A DNA stretch of 6,185 nt from Bacteroidota bacterium (GTDB lineage: Bacteria; Bacteroidota; Bacteroidia; Bacteroidales; B39-G9): positions 1 to 6,185 of the forward strand of contig JAUVJB010000185.1 in NCBI GenBank assembly GCA_030592465.1. Reading direction: 5' to 3'. Within the stretch, counting starts at the first letter, position 1. The number at the start of each line of letters is the position of its first letter. Below are positions 1 to 5,567 of the stretch, in pieces. The translations under genes were made by a program, and so were the position numbers. The notes beneath the pieces were generated by a model. That model did no database searches and was not told the DNA's origin. It saw only the letters and a list, made by a program, of their open reading frames with translations.

Positions 1-342
1 GAAAAAATTGTATTAAAAAATATTTTCTTTAATACAGATTCGTATGAATTAAAAAAGGAATCATACTTTGAACTTTCAAAAGTAATTCAATTGATGAATA
101 ATAATCCTGATATAAAAGCTGAAATTGCAGGACACACAGACACTACCGGTACTTACGAATACAATATTGAGCTTTCGGAAAATCGTGCTAAATCAGTTTA
201 TAATTATCTGATAAAAAATTCTAATCTCAAAAACAGACTATCTTACAAGGGATATGGTGATACAAAACCTATTGCACCCAATAACACAAAATCAGGCAGA
301 GCTGAAAACAGAAGAACTGAGTTTATAATAATTAAAAAATAA
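1..342 (+). CDS. OmpA-family protein, C-terminal peptidoglycan-binding domain (5' end outside window)
   Basis: This is the last 113 codons of a gene that is open to the left edge, so its start and N-terminal domains are not visible. The visible part is almost entirely an OmpA-like domain (PF00691 type), which anchors outer-membrane or periplasmic proteins non-covalently to peptidoglycan. Landmarks, counted from the first visible codon: a beta-strand with FFNTDSYEL (9-17), GHTDTTG (44-50), LSENRA (58-63), and GYGDTKPI followed by GRAENRRTEF near the end. The two residues known in Acinetobacter OmpA to bind diaminopimelate (Asp271 and Arg286, 15 residues apart) correspond to D47 and R62 here, also 15 apart, so binding is probably intact. 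The missing N-terminus could be a beta-barrel, TPR/PD40 repeats (common in Bacteroidota) or a lipoprotein linker; the sequence does not say which. No terminator is visible after the stop; a heptamer array begins 18 bases downstream. Confidence 0.9.
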   Translation, partial: EKIVLKNIFFNTDSYELKKESYFELSKVIQLMNNNPDIKAEIAGHTDTTGTYEYNIELSENRAKSVYNYLIKNSNLKNRLSYKGYGDTKPIAPNNTKSGRAENRRTEFIIIKK

Positions 343-360
343 TTGTAATCACGTTCACAA

Positions 361-395
361 TTTAGATTTTAGAATTTAGATTTAGGATTTTAGAA
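361..395 (+). repeat. Tandem heptamer array, five TTTAGAT-type units
   Basis: Five 7-base units lie in perfect register: TTTAGAT at 361 and 375, TTTAGAA at 368 and 389, and the variant TTAGGAT at 382. The array starts 18 bases after the OmpA-like stop codon. The 17-base string covering 357-373 recurs exactly at 6138-6154, in the 3' flank of the NuoE-like gene. The register and the second copy can be read directly. Function is unknown, and nothing here resembles an intrinsic terminator. Confidence 0.75.
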
Positions 396-408
396 TTTAC
401 AATAATTT

Positions 409-465
409 TTCGTGTTAATTCGCCTGCCTGTGTGGTGCACGCAAACAGGTGAAATCCGTGTCTAA
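409..465. repeat. TTCGTG-type short repeat interrupted by a 27-bp palindromic insert
   Basis: Three degenerate units of about ten bases can be read: TTCGTGTTAA (409-418), then TTCG (419-422) continuing as TGAAA (450-454), then TCCGTGTCTAA (455-465). The middle unit is complete only if bases 423-449 are removed. Those 27 bases are GC-rich in a very AT-rich setting and begin with a doubled CCTG. They fold as CCTGTGTG (427-434) against CAAACAGG (442-449), seven of eight positions pairing, with a GTGCAC core in the loop region. The simplest reading is a small palindromic repeat inserted into an older repeat. No target-site duplication is obvious. Confidence 0.5.
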
Positions 466-520
466 TAATAGAGCAATAGAACCATTATTCAATTGTACTT
501 TTAATTCATACCGTGAATGG

Positions 521-551
521 TTGTAAATAAAATAATTATTTTATATATTTA
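521..551 (+). promoter_or_regulatory. Candidate Bacteroidota-type promoter for the serine hydrolase gene
   Basis: TTG (521-523) is followed by a 20-base spacer and TATATTTA (544-551), one mismatch from the TAnnTTTG -7 element of the phylum's housekeeping sigma factor. Transcription would start near 558, giving a leader of about 34 bases before the ATG at 592. This placement would exclude the upstream in-frame ATG at 517. The region is so AT-rich that chance matches are likely. Confidence 0.35.
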
Positions 552-591
552 CTCTAATATTTATCATTATAAACCTATCATCCACAAAAAT

Positions 592-2145
592 ATGAAGTAT
601 CACATATCTATTCTTAAATCAATTGTAATTGTCTTTTTTGTTTTATGTAAAGTTAGTTTTGCACAAATTGCAGAAAATGATGCTGATTTCAAACAACTTA
701 ACACATATCTTGAACAAACCCGAAAAGATTGGAATGTACCGGGCATGTCTGTCGCAATTGTAAAAAATGATTCTGTTGTGTTTATAAATGGGTATGGAGT
801 TCGTAATATTAACGAACCCGACAAGATTAATTCAGAAACTATGTTTGGTATTGCATCAAACACTAAAGCATTTACTGCAGCAGCTCTTGCAATATTAGTC
901 GATCAAGGAAAAATAAACTGGAATGATAAAGTAACCAAGTATATCCCATATTTTCAATTATATAACAATTATGTTACCGATGAAATGACTATTCGCGACT
1001 TATTAAGTCACCACAGCGGTTTAAAAACATTTAGCGGCGATTTAATTTGGTATGCAAGCTCATACAATAGAGAAGAGGTGATAAAACGCGCAAAATATTT
1101 AAAACCCGTTTATGGTTTCAGAACTCATTTTGGCTATTCAAACATTATGTATCTTACTGCAGGTGAAATTGTTCATGCTGTTACAGGTAAATCGTGGGAC
1201 GACTTTATAAAGGACAATTTTTTCACACCTCTTGGCATGAAATTGTCAAACACATCAATCAATACAAATCAATTTATCTATAACCAAGCCACACCACACA
1301 CCGAAGTTGACTCTGTCCAAATACCTATTAAAATTATTAACTGGGACAATATGGGACCAGCCGGTGCTATAAACTCTAATGCCAAAGAAATGGCAAAATG
1401 GATTAAGTTACAATTGAACAAAGGAACTCTTAACGGCAGAAAATATTTCAGTAAAGAAGTGAGTAACGAAATGTGGTCGCCACAAACAATTTTACATATC
1501 AATAGTTTTGAAAAATATTATTTCCCTTCAATGCATTTTCATGATTATGGTTTTGGGTGGGAAATGTTCGATTATCATGGCAGAAAAATTGTAACTCACA
1601 ATGGAGGTCTTGATGGCATGATATCACAAGTTGTTTTAGTCCCTGAAGAAAATCTTGGATTTGTTATTCTTACTAATTGTAATACTTTATTACCTTATGC
1701 TTTAATGTATAAAATGCTCGATTACTTTTTCAATGTAACTGATTATGACTGGTGTCCTTTGGTTTTGGACCTTATTAAACAAAACGACAAAAAGGATAAA
1801 GAACAACAAGTTATAGAAGATAAAAAAAGAATTCTAAACACTAAACCTTCATTAAACATTGAAGATTATGCCGGCACTTATGGTGGGAAAATGTATGGCG
1901 ATGCAAAAATTTATTATGAAAATAATCAACTGAATATTCAATTTATCCCGACAAAAATATTAACCGGCACTCTCTCGCATTGGAATTATGATACTTTTAA
2001 AATAAAATGGAACAACTACCCTTCATTACCTGACGGAACAGTGCAATTTATCATTGGGATTAACGGAAAAATTGAAGAAATGCGTATAGATGTTCCTAAC
2101 CCTGATTTCGATTTTACAGAACTGAAATTCTTAAAAAAAGAATAA
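592..2145 (+). CDS. Secreted serine hydrolase, beta-lactamase/class C PBP fold, with C-terminal DUF3471 domain
   Basis: The 517-residue product has a signal peptide (basic start, hydrophobic stretch 10-19, cleavage probably after SFA at 24, giving Gln+1), so it acts in the periplasm or outside. Residues about 35-385 match the beta-lactamase/penicillin-binding serine hydrolase family (PF00144). S-N-T-K (89-92) carries the nucleophile Ser89 and Lys92, Y-S-N (182-184) carries the catalytic Tyr, and HNGG (336-339) replaces the KTG triad. DLLSHHSGL (136-144) is a typical conserved helix. Residues about 420-515 match DUF3471 (PF11954), with YAGTYGGKMYGDAKI and LSHWNYDTFKI, a tail common in Bacteroidota homologues. 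The family includes esterases, D-amino-acid peptidases and beta-lactamases; the substrate cannot be read here, so calling it a resistance enzyme is unsupported. The frame opens with another ATG at 517, but that start would bury the signal peptide behind 25 extra residues, so 592 is preferred. Cys19 is not in a proper lipobox. Confidence 0.9.
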   Translation: MKYHISILKSIVIVFFVLCKVSFAQIAENDADFKQLNTYLEQTRKDWNVPGMSVAIVKNDSVVFINGYGVRNINEPDKINSETMFGIASNTKAFTAAALAILVDQGKINWNDKVTKYIPYFQLYNNYVTDEMTIRDLLSHHSGLKTFSGDLIWYASSYNREEVIKRAKYLKPVYGFRTHFGYSNIMYLTAGEIVHAVTGKSWDDFIKDNFFTPLGMKLSNTSINTNQFIYNQATPHTEVDSVQIPIKIINWDNMGPAGAINSNAKEMAKWIKLQLNKGTLNGRKYFSKEVSNEMWSPQTILHINSFEKYYFPSMHFHDYGFGWEMFDYHGRKIVTHNGGLDGMISQVVLVPEENLGFVILTNCNTLLPYALMYKMLDYFFNVTDYDWCPLVLDLIKQNDKKDKEQQVIEDKKRILNTKPSLNIEDYAGTYGGKMYGDAKIYYENNQLNIQFIPTKILTGTLSHWNYDTFKIKWNNYPSLPDGTVQFIIGINGKIEEMRIDVPNPDFDFTELKFLKKE

Positions 2146-2186
2146 AATTCTAATATTACTTATTACTATCTAAGAAATTAATTGAG

Positions 2187-2194
2187 TACTTTTG
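2187..2194 (+). promoter_or_regulatory. Candidate -7 promoter element for pyruvate kinase
   Basis: TACTTTTG matches the TAnnTTTG element exactly and lies 25 bases before the pyk ATG, which predicts a leader of roughly 20 bases. No TTG is seen 17-23 bases upstream, so the -33 part is missing or degenerate. If real, pyk has its own promoter despite lying only 74 bases after the serine hydrolase gene. Confidence 0.4.
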
Positions 2195-2219
2195 CAAAAA
2201 AAAATTTACAAAATCAATT

Positions 2220-3647
2220 ATGACTAAAAAACTCACTAAAATAGTAGCAACAATTTCAGACAAAAATTGTGATGTTGATTTTTTGCAAAGCTTATACAAT
2301 GCAGGAATGAATGTTGTTAGATTAAACACAGCACATCAAAACTACAATGGCACTCTGAAAATAATAAACAATGTAAGAAAAGTATCAGATAAAATTGCCT
2401 TACTTCTCGACACCAAAGGACCTGAAATAAGAACTACACAAGTTGATGCCGATATAGCTGTTAAAACCGGCGATAAAATATATATAAAAGGCGACCCTGA
2501 CAAAATTACTAGTAGTGATTTAATCTATGTCTCATACATTAATTTTGTAAAAAATGTTCCTGTTGGATATAAAATTTTAATTGACGATGGTGAAGTTGAA
2601 TTACTTGTTAAAGAAAAAGTTGAGGATAAATTATTATGTGAGGTTCAAAACGATGGAGTTATTAAGGGCAGAAAAAGTGTTAATATACCATCAGTTAGTA
2701 TTAATTTGCCTTCATTAAACGAAAAAGACAAAGGTTATATCAACTTTGCAGTTGAGAATAATATTGATTTTATAGCCCATTCATTTGTACGTAGAAAAGA
2801 AGATATCTTGGCAATCAAGGAAATATTAGATAAAAAAAAATCAAACATAAAAATAATTGCTAAAATAGAAAATCAAGAAGGTGTTGATAATATTGATGAA
2901 ATAATTGATCATTCTTCGGGAATAATGATTGCAAGAGGAGATCTTGCTATTGAAATTCCACGTGAAAAAATTCCTGTTGTACAAAAAATGATTATTAATA
3001 AATGTATTGAAAAGCGTAAGCAAGTTATCACAGCAACGCAAATGCTTTATACAATGATTACTAATCCTCGTCCTACTCGTGCCGAAGTTAGTGATATTGC
3101 CACTGCAATATACGATGGCTCTGATGCCATTATGCTTAGCGGAGAAACTGCTTATGGAAAATATCCGCTTGAATCGGTTCAAACCATGGCAAAAATTGCT
3201 GTTGAGATTGAAAAAAACAATATTCCTTTTAAAGAAACTCAAACAAAAATTTTTAGTACCGAAGTATCGGCTTATTTAGCAAAATCTGCTATTAAGGCTT
3301 CAATTCGTTTATCATCTGAAGCAGTAGTTGCTGACACTCTTTCAGGTCGTACAATTAGAAATCTTGCAGGATTTAGAGGCAGCAAACCTATTTATGCCTT
3401 ATGTTACAATAAAAAAACCATGCGTGAACTTGCTCTCTCGTATGGCGTTTATGCTTATTATATGGAACCTCGTAACACTGCCGACGACTTCTTACAACAT
3501 GCTTTAGCAAAACTAACTAATAACAAATGTTTAACTAACGACAGCTTAATTGTTGTCCTTGCCGGAAATTTTGGACGTAGTCAAGGTGCAACATTTATCG
3601 AAATCAGCAATGTTAAGCATTTAATAAGCCGAAAATTAAATCTGTAA
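2220..3647 (+). CDS. pyk: Pyruvate kinase
   Basis: This is a complete 475-residue enzyme, the usual bacterial length. It transfers phosphate from phosphoenolpyruvate to ADP in the last step of glycolysis, in the cytoplasm. Family landmarks in order: VVRLNTAH (32-39), DTKGPEIRT (64-72), the small B domain (about 74-155), IIAKIENQEG (212-221) with catalytic Lys215 and metal ligand Glu217, ARGDLAIEI (238-246) with metal ligand Asp241, TATQM (271-275) with active-site Thr273, NPRPTRAEVSD (282-292) and MLSGETAYGKYP (305-316). The C-terminal domain runs from about 350 and ends in an LAGNFGRSQGATFIEI-type segment. Glu69 and Thr72 are at positions that mark potassium-dependent enzymes (Glu117/Thr120 in rabbit muscle numbering). 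Two positions differ from the common form: the loop reads NTAH where many have NFSH, putting Ala at a K+-ligand Ser, and RGDLA replaces RGDLG. Both may be lineage traits. No Shine-Dalgarno sequence is visible; ATG at 2220 gives the expected N-terminus. Confidence 0.97.
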   Translation: MTKKLTKIVATISDKNCDVDFLQSLYNAGMNVVRLNTAHQNYNGTLKIINNVRKVSDKIALLLDTKGPEIRTTQVDADIAVKTGDKIYIKGDPDKITSSDLIYVSYINFVKNVPVGYKILIDDGEVELLVKEKVEDKLLCEVQNDGVIKGRKSVNIPSVSINLPSLNEKDKGYINFAVENNIDFIAHSFVRRKEDILAIKEILDKKKSNIKIIAKIENQEGVDNIDEIIDHSSGIMIARGDLAIEIPREKIPVVQKMIINKCIEKRKQVITATQMLYTMITNPRPTRAEVSDIATAIYDGSDAIMLSGETAYGKYPLESVQTMAKIAVEIEKNNIPFKETQTKIFSTEVSAYLAKSAIKASIRLSSEAVVADTLSGRTIRNLAGFRGSKPIYALCYNKKTMRELALSYGVYAYYMEPRNTADDFLQHALAKLTNNKCLTNDSLIVVLAGNFGRSQGATFIEISNVKHLISRKLNL

Positions 3648-3680
3648 ACAATCAATTAAATACAAATAAATTTTGCTAAA

Positions 3681-3737
3681 CGTAGTTTCCAACTACGCGT
3701 TATATCTAATGTTTTATGTGACGAAGTTGCAAACTTC
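3681..3737. repeat. Pair of related hairpins, REP/BIME-like
   Basis: Two palindromes sit 25 bases apart, 33 bases after the pyk stop. The first is CGTAGTT (3681-3687), loop TCC, AACTACG (3691-3697), a perfect 7-bp stem. The second is GAAGTT (3723-3728), loop GCA, AACTTC (3732-3737), a perfect 6-bp stem. Both have an AGTT-NNN-AACT core with a 3-base loop. Neither is followed by a T-run, so they are not ordinary intrinsic terminators, though they could stabilise the pyk mRNA end. Two adjacent similar hairpins between genes is the architecture of REP/BIME elements; membership in a repeat family is inferred. Confidence 0.55.
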
Positions 3738-3778
3738 TCCAAGCTAAGGGTAGTCTCATAAAATAAATTATAAAGAAC

Positions 3779-3809
3779 TTGTTTTTTTATGATTTTTTTC
3801 TTAAATTTC
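3779..3809 (+). promoter_or_regulatory. Candidate promoter for the Cys-x-x-Cys protein gene
   Basis: TTG (3779-3781), a 20-base spacer and TAAATTTC (3802-3809) fit the TTG / TAnnTTTG pattern with one mismatch in the -7 element. Start of transcription would be near 3816, about 47 bases before the ATG. The call is weak because of the high AT content. Confidence 0.3.
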
Positions 3810-3847
3810 ATAATATATTATTCATTTATTTATTTATAAAATGAAAG

Positions 3848-3853
3848 AAAGGA
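3848..3853 (+). promoter_or_regulatory. Shine-Dalgarno-like site AAAGGA
   Basis: AAAGGA lies 9 bases before the ATG at 3863, an acceptable Shine-Dalgarno spacing. It stands out because the other starts in this window have only A/T-rich leaders, as is usual in Bacteroidota. It supports 3863 over the out-of-frame ATG at 3841. Confidence 0.45.
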
Positions 3854-3862
3854 TAAATTATT

Positions 3863-4279
3863 ATGAAAACTAATTATTTGTGCCCAAAATGCAAAGGGTT
3901 TTTAAATGTCGGCGAAAATGTAATATTTTCAACCCGCAATAAAAATCATGATGTCGGTTTAATCTTGTTACACTCTGAACTTGGTAATTATAAAGTTATC
4001 AAACATCCCGATTATCATTATGAAGAAGGAGAAAGACTTGAATTTTTTTGTCCCATTTGTCACAAAAGTCTTTCAACAGGTGGTAAGGAAAAACTTGTCA
4101 AAATATTAATGGTTGACGAAAATAAAACATTCCATGTCCTATTTTCACAAATTGCAGGAGAAAAAAGTACATACAAAATAACCGGCGATAATGTTGAAGC
4201 ATTTGGAAAACATAAACACAAATATCTTAATTTTCTTAAATCATTTGACAATTATCCTTACAAGGATATGAAATTATGA
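3863..4279 (+). CDS. Conserved small protein of unknown function with two Cys-x-x-Cys knuckles (putative zinc ribbon)
   Basis: This 138-residue protein has no signal peptide or membrane segment, so it is probably cytoplasmic. It carries CPKC (Cys7, Cys10) at the N-terminus and CPIC (Cys63, Cys66) in the middle. Each pair is followed by a short polar turn, the layout of a four-cysteine zinc site made from two knuckles about 50 residues apart. Between them lies a strand-rich segment (VGLILLHSELGNYKVIKH, 31-48); after them a domain with FHVLFSQIAGEKSTYKITGDNVE (90-112), and a His/Lys-rich stretch GKHKHKY (115-121). It resembles small uncharacterised proteins I have seen in Bacteroidota, but I cannot give a family name or function. 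Metal binding is inferred from the cysteines only. It appears to be transcribed alone, with its own leader, and converges on the DUF2279 gene. Confidence 0.85.
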   Translation: MKTNYLCPKCKGFLNVGENVIFSTRNKNHDVGLILLHSELGNYKVIKHPDYHYEEGERLEFFCPICHKSLSTGGKEKLVKILMVDENKTFHVLFSQIAGEKSTYKITGDNVEAFGKHKHKYLNFLKSFDNYPYKDMKL

Positions 4280-4317
4280 TAATCAACTGATAATCAAAAT
4301 ATTAATCAACATTTCAT

Positions 4318-4343
4318 TAATTGTCTTTACATTTTGACAATTA
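4318..4343. terminator. Perfect 8-bp inverted repeat between convergent genes, possible bidirectional terminator
   Basis: TAATTGTC (4318-4325) and GACAATTA (4336-4343) are perfect inverted repeats separated by a 10-base loop. They lie between the stop codons of two genes that face each other (4279 and 4396), where a shared terminator would be expected. The stem is AT-rich and has no clear T-run after it on either strand, so termination activity is uncertain. Confidence 0.35.
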
Positions 4344-4395
4344 GTTAAAAAGAGTGAATAAATAATGATTTCGCAAATCTTGAAAATTGGTTAGA

Positions 4396-5307
4396 TTAAA
4401 AATACAAAGCATTAAAATGAATTTTTTTATCATACAATCCAATTGCAGGAAATGGTACTTTTACATAATTTACAATATTAAATAGTAATCGTAAGGTTTT
4501 ATTTCGTGTTTTAATCCGTTTAAAATCAACATCAAATGATAAATAATATTGTCTAACTCGTTTAAAATATGGAAGTTGCACATTATTAATTTCATTAGGA
4601 TTAATATTACCGCCAATAAGCCCGTCTGCTCCATAACCGAAAGCAATATTTAACCATTTTGGTACAATATCTATTTTTGTAATTGACTTAATGTTTGCCG
4701 ATAACCAATAAGTTTGCCCGTTATAATCTTTTACTAATTTCTCGGAAAAAGAACTGCCTAAAATATCAGGTCTATACTTTGGAAAAAGGCTTGAATGATA
4801 CGAAAATTTTAAAATCACTTTTTGCTCATCAAACAAAAATTCTTGTCCCACATACAATATCGAACCAAAAGCATTAGCAGATAAATCGCTCACCGATGCC
4901 CCCCAGCCTGTTGAAAATCCATCAAAAATTTCTATTGAAGACACATAAAAAAAACCCATTCCTGCCCCAATTAAAACTGATTTCTTATTATCTTTACCTG
5001 CCCATTTAAAAGCATCGCCACAAAATTTTGACACATAATATGTAGAATAAAAATGCCCTAGCTTATCCATTTGAAGCCATTCGTTGCTATCATCAAAAAA
5101 ATGAAACGAACTATGCGAATAATCTTTATACCAAAGATTGTTTAAACCAATTAACGAAGCTGAATAAATAGAAGCTTTACCTAATAGAACTAACTTAAAT
5201 CTTCTGTTTAAAATATTTTCATTTTGCAATAAACTATCATTTTGTGCATTTAAAAAAATACTCACACAAATAAAACTAACCAATAATATAAGTTTAATAA
5301 TTTTCAA
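4396..5307 (-). CDS. DUF2279-family predicted periplasmic/outer-membrane protein
   Basis: The 303-residue product starts with a signal peptide (KIIK, then a hydrophobic stretch to about residue 19, cleavage probably after LNA at 21, giving Gln+1). It has no lipobox cysteine at the cleavage site, although the family is often described as lipoprotein. The middle matches DUF2279 (PF10043): MDKLGHF (80-86), a glycine-rich hydrophobic segment (about 110-124), EIFDGFSTGWGASVSD (126-141), and YRPDILGSSF with KDYNGQTYWLS (178-203). After that come alternating strands ending in a C-terminal aromatic residue, which hints at outer-membrane insertion but does not prove it. The molecular function of the family is unknown to me. 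The start codon appears to be TTG at 5307: an in-frame stop lies five codons upstream, the first in-frame ATG is only codon 80, and TTG restores a complete signal peptide. It is transcribed alone, divergently from the NuoE-like gene. Confidence 0.88.
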   Translation of the reverse strand: MKIIKLILLVSFICVSIFLNAQNDSLLQNENILNRRFKLVLLGKASIYSASLIGLNNLWYKDYSHSSFHFFDDSNEWLQMDKLGHFYSTYYVSKFCGDAFKWAGKDNKKSVLIGAGMGFFYVSSIEIFDGFSTGWGASVSDLSANAFGSILYVGQEFLFDEQKVILKFSYHSSLFPKYRPDILGSSFSEKLVKDYNGQTYWLSANIKSITKIDIVPKWLNIAFGYGADGLIGGNINPNEINNVQLPYFKRVRQYYLSFDVDFKRIKTRNKTLRLLFNIVNYVKVPFPAIGLYDKKIHFNALYF

Positions 5308-5325
5308 TAAAATAAAAATTTAGTA

Positions 5326-5343
5326 ATCCCGATGCTTCAGGAT
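5326..5343. repeat. Short imperfect palindrome in the leader of the DUF2279 gene
   Basis: ATCCCGA (5326-5332) pairs with TCAGGAT (5337-5343) around a 4-base TGCT loop, six of seven positions pairing (C5330 against A5339 fails). It is a GC-rich patch in an AT-rich spacer and falls in the likely 5' leader of the minus-strand gene. It resembles the short TCCCGA...TCGGGA palindromes I recall as frequent in Bacteroidota intergenic DNA, here with one mutated arm. No function is implied. Confidence 0.4.
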
Positions 5344-5349
5344 AAAAAT

Positions 5350-5357
5350 CAAAAATA
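5350..5357 (-). promoter_or_regulatory. Candidate -7 promoter element for the DUF2279 gene
   Basis: On the minus strand this reads TATTTTTG, an exact TAnnTTTG match, 42 bases before the TTG start codon. No TTG -33 element is seen at the usual distance. The predicted transcript would begin near 5343, at the base of the 5326-5343 palindrome. Confidence 0.35.
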
Positions 5358-5567
5358 GTAAAAAAAAATTGTAAGGTATTTTTTTATTATTCATTTCTAA
5401 GCATAATTTTTTCAACACGAAGATGTAACGTATCACTAATATTCAAATTATTTTAAAAATAAAAATTCAAATCAAATTTTAAAAAACATAAATAAAATTA
5501 TTATATTTATGAAAAATTTTATACAAAAAATTTACCAACAATCTTATATTCAAACATTTACATTATT

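Noticed and set aside
600..1502. Minus-strand open frames at 600-863 and 1278-1502 within the serine hydrolase
   Set aside because: Both lie opposite well-conserved coding sequence and show no domain or separate leader.
592..2145. Calling the serine hydrolase a beta-lactamase resistance gene
   Set aside because: The S-x-x-K and Y-S-N motifs are shared by esterases and peptidases of the same fold, KTG is replaced by HNGG, and the DUF3471 tail is typical of non-resistance homologues.
2841..3242. Open frame of 133 codons on the minus strand inside pyruvate kinase
   Set aside because: It is fully antisense to strongly conserved pyk motifs, has low-complexity Phe/Asn/Ile-rich composition and no recognisable domain, so it is a shadow of the real gene.
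3681..3697. Rho-independent terminator for pyk
   Set aside because: The stem is good, but the bases that follow (CGTTATATCT) include no T-run, and a second similar hairpin follows, which fits a repeat element better.
3748..3767. GGGTAGTCTCATAAAA-like string resembling the end of an insertion sequence
   Set aside because: The likeness to IS termini such as GNCTGTCTCA types is partial, there is no matching inverted end or transposase remnant in the window, and the case rests on memory only.
3841..3873. Ten-codon ORF starting at ATG 3841 and overlapping the start of the Cys-x-x-Cys protein gene
   Set aside because: It is out of frame, has no ribosome binding site of its own, and very short ORFs are expected by chance. 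A leader-peptide role would need conservation that I cannot test.
4277..4297. Direct repeat of TGATAATCAA overlapping the stop codon of the Cys-x-x-Cys protein gene
   Set aside because: There are only two 10-base copies in AT-rich DNA; this is compatible with chance or a small local duplication and suggests no function.
5358..5567. Possible small RNA or promoter for the NuoE-like gene in the AT-rich divergent spacer
   Set aside because: I found no stable hairpin followed by a T-run and no convincing TTG / TAnnTTTG pair. TATATTTA at 5502-5509 is one mismatch from the -7 pattern but has no upstream partner.
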